Source: Nonomuraea cypriaca
Lineage (GTDB): Bacteria; Actinomycetota; Actinomycetes; Streptosporangiales; Streptosporangiaceae
DNA: 33,409 nt
Direction: 5' to 3'
Assembly (NCBI RefSeq): GCF_015645445.1
Contig: NZ_JADOGI010000117.1
Location: forward strand, 1-33,409
In this document: positions 30,399 to 33,409 of the stretch, piece by piece
How the letters are laid out: each line of letters opens with the position of its first letter
How positions within the stretch are numbered: the first letter of the stretch is position 1
The notes under the pieces: model-generated
What the model was told of the DNA's origin: nothing
What the model saw: only the letters and a program-made list of their open reading frames with translations
Databases searched by the model: none
Made by a program: the position numbers and the translations under genes

Positions 30399-31222
30399 AG
30401 ACGCTGACCGGCAAGGACCTGGCCGCCGCGATCAGAGCCCAGACCGCGGCCGAGGCGACGGCGGGCCCGCAACCGCGGCTCGCCGTGGTGGTGGCCACCG
30501 CCGACGACGCCGGTTTGTGGTACGTCCGCTCGATCGCCAAGGCGGCGGCCGGCGTGGGCATCGCCTGTGACCTGGTCGACCTGGGGCCAGACGCCCGCCC
30601 CGAGCGCATCGGCGAGACGCTGACCAGACTCAGCGCCGACCCCAACGTGCACGGCGTGATCCTGCAGACCCCGCTTCCCGCCGGCGCCTCGGCTCAGGAG
30701 CTGGCCGGGTCCATCGATCCGCGCAAGGACGTCGACGGCGCCAACCCGCTGTCGCTGGGACGGCTGGCGGCCGGGCTGCCCGCGTTCCCGCCCGCGACGG
30801 CAGCGGCCGTGATGGCCTTGCTCGATCACTACGAGGTTGATCTCCTCGGCCGGCGGGCCGTGGTGGTGGGCCGCTCGACCGTGGTGGGCAAGCCGCTGGC
30901 GCACCTGCTGCTCGACCGGCACGCCACGGTCACCGTCTGCCACTCGCGCACCCGTGACCTGGCCGCCGTGACCTCCACGGCCGAGGTGCTGGTCGCGGCC
31001 ACGGGCCGGGCGGGGCTGATCGGGCCCGCGCACGTGGCGCCGGGCGCGGTGGTGATCGACGTCGGCACCAACCCCACCCCCGACGGCGGGCTGACCGGCG
31101 ACGTCGACTTCGACGCGGTCGCTGGCGTGGCCGGGGCGCTGACCCCGGTGCCCGGCGGTGTCGGTCCTGTGACCACCGCGCTGCTGCTGCGTCACACCGC
31201 GAGAGCGGCCAACCTGCCGTGA
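30395..31222 (+). CDS. folD: FolD-family methylene-tetrahydrofolate dehydrogenase, catalytic Lys replaced
   Basis: The protein has 275 residues from TTG 30395, supported by GAGGAG eight bases upstream and the LTGKDLAAAIR start. FolD features are LADPNVHG-like SADPNVHGVILQTPLP (80-95), DPRKDVDGANP, the Rossmann segment VVVGRSTVVGKPLAHLLL, VIDVGTNP and TPVPGGVGPVT. In the active-site helix the sequence is YVRSIAKA where E. coli FolD has YVASKRKA, without gaps. The catalytic Lys (E. coli Lys54) is therefore Ile47, while Tyr43, Gln91 and the KDVDG Asp remain. The PCTP loop reads PPAT. Lys is needed for cyclohydrolase activity, so this protein is probably dehydrogenase only, working with the cyclohydrolase-like upstream gene. 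Confidence 0.9.
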   Translation: MKTLTGKDLAAAIRAQTAAEATAGPQPRLAVVVATADDAGLWYVRSIAKAAAGVGIACDLVDLGPDARPERIGETLTRLSADPNVHGVILQTPLPAGASAQELAGSIDPRKDVDGANPLSLGRLAAGLPAFPPATAAAVMALLDHYEVDLLGRRAVVVGRSTVVGKPLAHLLLDRHATVTVCHSRTRDLAAVTSTAEVLVAATGRAGLIGPAHVAPGAVVIDVGTNPTPDGGLTGDVDFDAVAGVAGALTPVPGGVGPVTTALLLRHTARAANLP

Positions 31223-31312
31223 CCCGGCGCGCGGCGGTGGCGGGCCCGGACTGGGTGACGGCCCGCCCTGAGCGGACCAGCGGATTCCCGACTTCGGTGA
31301 CGGAGGCATGCG

Positions 31313-32014
31313 ATGGGTGACGTCCTGATCGTGCAGAACAGCGGGAGCGGTGGCCCGAGCCGGTTCGGCGGCTGGCTGGAGGACGCCGGGCTCAAACTGG
31401 ACGTCGTGCTCGCCCACGAGGGCGCTGCGCTGCCCGACCGCCTCGACCACGACGCCATGATCATGCTCGGTGGCGGCTACCTGCCGAGCGAGGACGACCG
31501 GGCCCCATGGCTGGCCGGCGCCCGGCGGCTCGTGGGGCAGGCCCTTGACGAGGGCGTGCCGCTGTTCGGCATCTGCCTGGGCGGGCAGATGATCGCCGAG
31601 GTGGCGGGCGGCGAGGTGACCGGCGGCACCGGCGCGCCAGAGAACGGCAGCCTGCCCCTCACGCTCCGGCCCGAGGCGGCCACGGACCCGCTCTTCCACG
31701 GCCTGCCTCCCGTGGTGCCCGCCGTCGAGCACCACAAGGACGCCGTCACCAGGCTCCCCCGCGACGCCATTTGGCTGGCGGAGACGCGCGCCTGCCCCTA
31801 CCAGGCGTTCCGGGTGGGCCCGCGGGCGTGGGGTGTGCAGTTCCACCCCGAGGTGCTGCCCGCGCGCATCCGCGAGTGGCGCGCCAATGGCTTCGACCCC
31901 GCCGAGGTGTACGCCAGAGCCGTGGCGGACGAGCCGGTCTCGACGCCGATCTGGCACCAGGTGGCCACCCGGTTCGCCGGGATCATCGCGAATACGCGTC
32001 CCAGCCGAGCTTGA
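31313..32014 (+). CDS. Class I glutamine amidotransferase-like protein
   Basis: The protein has 233 residues. The GATase1 domain shows the nucleophile elbow GICLGGQM (Cys88) and the catalytic FHPE (His178, Glu180), with MIMLGGGYLPSED as the oxyanion-strand region. Such stand-alone proteins resemble GMP-synthase-type amidotransferases and gamma-glutamyl hydrolases; substrate unknown. ATG 31313 has the SD GGAGG seven bases upstream. It is 90 bases after folD. Its 3' end overlaps the convergent TauE/SafE gene by 32 bases. Confidence 0.88.
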   Translation: MGDVLIVQNSGSGGPSRFGGWLEDAGLKLDVVLAHEGAALPDRLDHDAMIMLGGGYLPSEDDRAPWLAGARRLVGQALDEGVPLFGICLGGQMIAEVAGGEVTGGTGAPENGSLPLTLRPEAATDPLFHGLPPVVPAVEHHKDAVTRLPRDAIWLAETRACPYQAFRVGPRAWGVQFHPEVLPARIREWRANGFDPAEVYARAVADEPVSTPIWHQVATRFAGIIANTRPSRA

Positions 32015-32504
32015 TCGCCACCGCCAGCCCGCAGACCGCCGCCAGGTAGCGCAGGCTGTGCCCGGGCAGCCGGCGGGCGATCTTCGGGCCGAGCCACCCC
32101 CCGAGCAGAAACCCGGCCGCCAGCGGCGCCGCCGCCGCCCAGTCGACCGGCCCGAACACCGCGAACCCGAGCGCCGCCACCGCGTTCGCCAGCCCGGACA
32201 GCACGTTCTTCATGGCGTTCAGCTTGGGCGCCGGATGGTGCATCATGGCCGCGAGCACCGCGAACAGCAGGATGCCCCCGGCCGCGCCGAAATACCCCAC
32301 GTAGATCGTCACGGCGAACAACGCCACCCGCGCCGCCACCCCGTGCTCGCCGTGCACCCTGCCGGACGGCGGCCTGGCCAGCAGCAGCGCGGCCATCGCG
32401 ATCAGCCAGGGCGCGATCAGCTCGAACGTCCTGGCCGGCGTCACCAGCAGCAGGAACGCGCCCGTCGCCCCGCCGAGCACGGCCAGCGGGCCGAGCCTGC
32501 GCAC
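31983..32504 (-). CDS. TauE/SafE-family permease, N-terminally truncated
   Basis: The protein has 173 residues from GTG 32504, about 80 fewer than usual. The sequence starts at what is mid-protein in relatives (LRRLGPLAVLGGATGAFLLL). It then has AVTIYVGYFGAAGGILLFAV, LNAMKNVLSGLANAVAALGF, VFGPVDWAAAAPLAAGFLLG and GGWLGPKIARRLPG, i.e. the second half of a TauE/SafE anion exporter. The conserved N-terminal GxGGG half is absent: an in-frame TAG lies five codons upstream (32517-32519). A good SD (AGGAGG, eight bases before GTG) means the remnant could still be translated. The upstream 70 bases contain repeats around TAGGAGG, suggesting a deletion/duplication event. Likely non-functional as a transporter. 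Confidence 0.75.
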   Translation of the reverse strand: MRRLGPLAVLGGATGAFLLLVTPARTFELIAPWLIAMAALLLARPPSGRVHGEHGVAARVALFAVTIYVGYFGAAGGILLFAVLAAMMHHPAPKLNAMKNVLSGLANAVAALGFAVFGPVDWAAAAPLAAGFLLGGWLGPKIARRLPGHSLRYLAAVCGLAVAIKLGWDAYSR

Positions 32505-32512
32505 CCGGGCGG

Positions 32513-32584
32513 CCTCCTATGGCACCGCCTTCCGGGCCGGCGCCCTCCTATGCCGCCAGTGCCCGCCATGCCGGCGCCCTCCTA
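32513..32584 (-). repeat. Three TAGGAGG copies between hydrolase and TauE genes
   Basis: TAGGAGG (minus strand) occurs at 32578-32584 (the hydrolase stop plus SD-like bases), 32544-32550 and 32513-32519, with similar GC-rich flanks (GGCGCCGG after the first two). Spacing is 34 and 31 bases: a decayed tandem repeat. Confidence 0.6.
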
Positions 32585-33406
32585 CGCCAGTGCCGCCGCG
32601 ATGGCGTGTGCCGTGGCCTGCCAGATCGGCGTGGCCGGGGTGATGACGTCGAAGTGGTCCCCCGGCAGCTCCAGGTGCGTCACCTCGTCGCCCGCCTCCC
32701 CGGCCGCCCGCGCGTAACGGCGGCCGAAGTCGATCAGGTCCAGGTCGTCGTCCGTACCCTGGACGATGAGCTGTGGCACGCCGAGCGGCAGCCGGAGCAG
32801 CGGCGACGAGGCGGCGTACACGTCGGGGTCCGCCGTGGAGGCCGAGCCCAGTGCGGCGGCGGCCGCGCCGGACCCGAGCCACCGCCGGTCGGCCTCGACC
32901 AGGTCGAGCACCCCCGCCAGCGACACGGCCAGCGCCACCCGAGCCCCGTCCGCCGCCGCCCGCAGCGCGAGCTGCCCGCCCGCCGAGTGCCCGGCCACGG
33001 CGACCCTGCCGAGATCCGGGCGATCCTCCAGGGCGGCCAGGCCGACGGCGACGTCTGCGGTGGTGGCCTGCCAGCCGTGCGGGTCGGGACTGCGGTATTC
33101 GAGGTTCCACACCGCGAGCCCGCGCCCGACCAGGTCGGCGCAGAGCGCCTCCATCAGGTCCGCCTGCCAGATCCGCCGCCAGTACCCGCCGTGGATCAGC
33201 GCCACGACCGGTGGCCTGGTCACCCCGTCGGGCACGTACAGACCGGCCCACTGGTCCGGCGACGGGCCGTACGCGATCCGGCGGGATGGGTGCCTGGCCC
33301 GGTGCACGGCATGCCGGATCCCCCAGACCAGCCCGGCGACAACCCGCCCGTGAATGTCCGTCCGCCCGGCCCTCAGCTCACCCCCTGACCATCCCCCCAA
33401 ATCCAC
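32582..33406 (-). CDS. Alpha/beta hydrolase (esterase/kynurenine-formamidase-like)
   Basis: At least 274 residues; GTG 33406 is three bases from the window edge and the true start could be outside or further in. The core fold shows the oxyanion motif HGGYW (72-76), the nucleophile GHSAGG (Ser141), an acid loop VQGTDDDLDL (Asp218-220) and His250 in GDHF. HGGxW plus GHSAGG is typical of BD-FAE/arylformamidase-like esterases. No signal peptide is visible. Substrate unknown. It is co-directional with the truncated TauE gene downstream. Confidence 0.85.
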   Translation of the reverse strand: MDLGGWSGGELRAGRTDIHGRVVAGLVWGIRHAVHRARHPSRRIAYGPSPDQWAGLYVPDGVTRPPVVALIHGGYWRRIWQADLMEALCADLVGRGLAVWNLEYRSPDPHGWQATTADVAVGLAALEDRPDLGRVAVAGHSAGGQLALRAAADGARVALAVSLAGVLDLVEADRRWLGSGAAAAALGSASTADPDVYAASSPLLRLPLGVPQLIVQGTDDDLDLIDFGRRYARAAGEAGDEVTHLELPGDHFDVITPATPIWQATAHAIAAALA

Positions 33407-33409
33407 GCC

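Overview
The window comes from a high-GC, morphologically complex actinomycete, most likely of the Streptosporangiales (Nonomuraea/Streptosporangium-like). This is inferred from very GC-rich coding DNA, frequent GTG/TTG starts, an SsgB-type sporulation protein, a tRNA Gly-Cys-Val cluster, and a complete mreB-mreC-mreD-PBP2-rodA wall cluster of the kind found in sporulating actinomycetes. No rRNA, CRISPR array or intact mobile element was seen.

Left part (1-10.5 kb). A decayed tyrosine integrase tail lies beside a tRNA-Val(CAC) gene, which looks like an old tRNA-targeted integration site. Next come ssgB, a divergent pair of predicted lipoproteins (DUF305; LVIVD-repeat protein), and an uncharacterised protein with an operator-like motif cluster upstream. 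A two-gene pabB-pabC operon makes p-aminobenzoate for folate. An ArsR-type regulator is followed at once by hutH (histidine ammonia-lyase). A hemerythrin-like protein, an SDR oxidoreductase and the tRNA Gly(GCC)-Cys(GCA)-Val(GAC) cluster with a clear promoter and terminator follow.

Middle (10.5-19.3 kb). This is the most scarred stretch: a CBS/cupin chimeric pseudogene; a PadR regulator and chrA sharing the same 10-bp palindrome upstream; and a ROK repressor plus GH42 beta-galactosidase operon facing a sugar-binding lipoprotein gene that is cut off after about 174 codons at a deletion junction. The deletion also left the first codons of an unrelated minus-strand gene. An 837-aa multi-pass membrane protein with a soluble C-terminal domain precedes the mre cluster.

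Right part (19.3-33.4 kb). mreBCD, PBP2 and rodA are tightly overlapping. MreB carries a roughly 75-residue Pro/charged loop, and the PBP2/rodA junction holds a 78-bp in-frame duplication that includes the rodA ribosome binding site. Then follow DUF4291 and NAD(P)-binding proteins; a flavin monooxygenase and FMN reductase pair; a secreted SMP-30-like beta-propeller; a small membrane protein; and a coupled pair of a cyclodeaminase/cyclohydrolase-family protein with a FolD homologue whose catalytic lysine position is isoleucine. Last come a class I amidotransferase, a TauE/SafE protein lacking its N-terminal part, and an alpha/beta hydrolase at the window edge.

The strongest candidate for something not yet described is the cyclodeaminase-FolD pair. 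The fused FolD activities may have been split, with the upstream protein supplying the cyclohydrolase step that the substituted FolD should have lost. Other good leads are the MreB insertion, the paired ROK and PadR palindromes, and the large membrane protein beside mreB.
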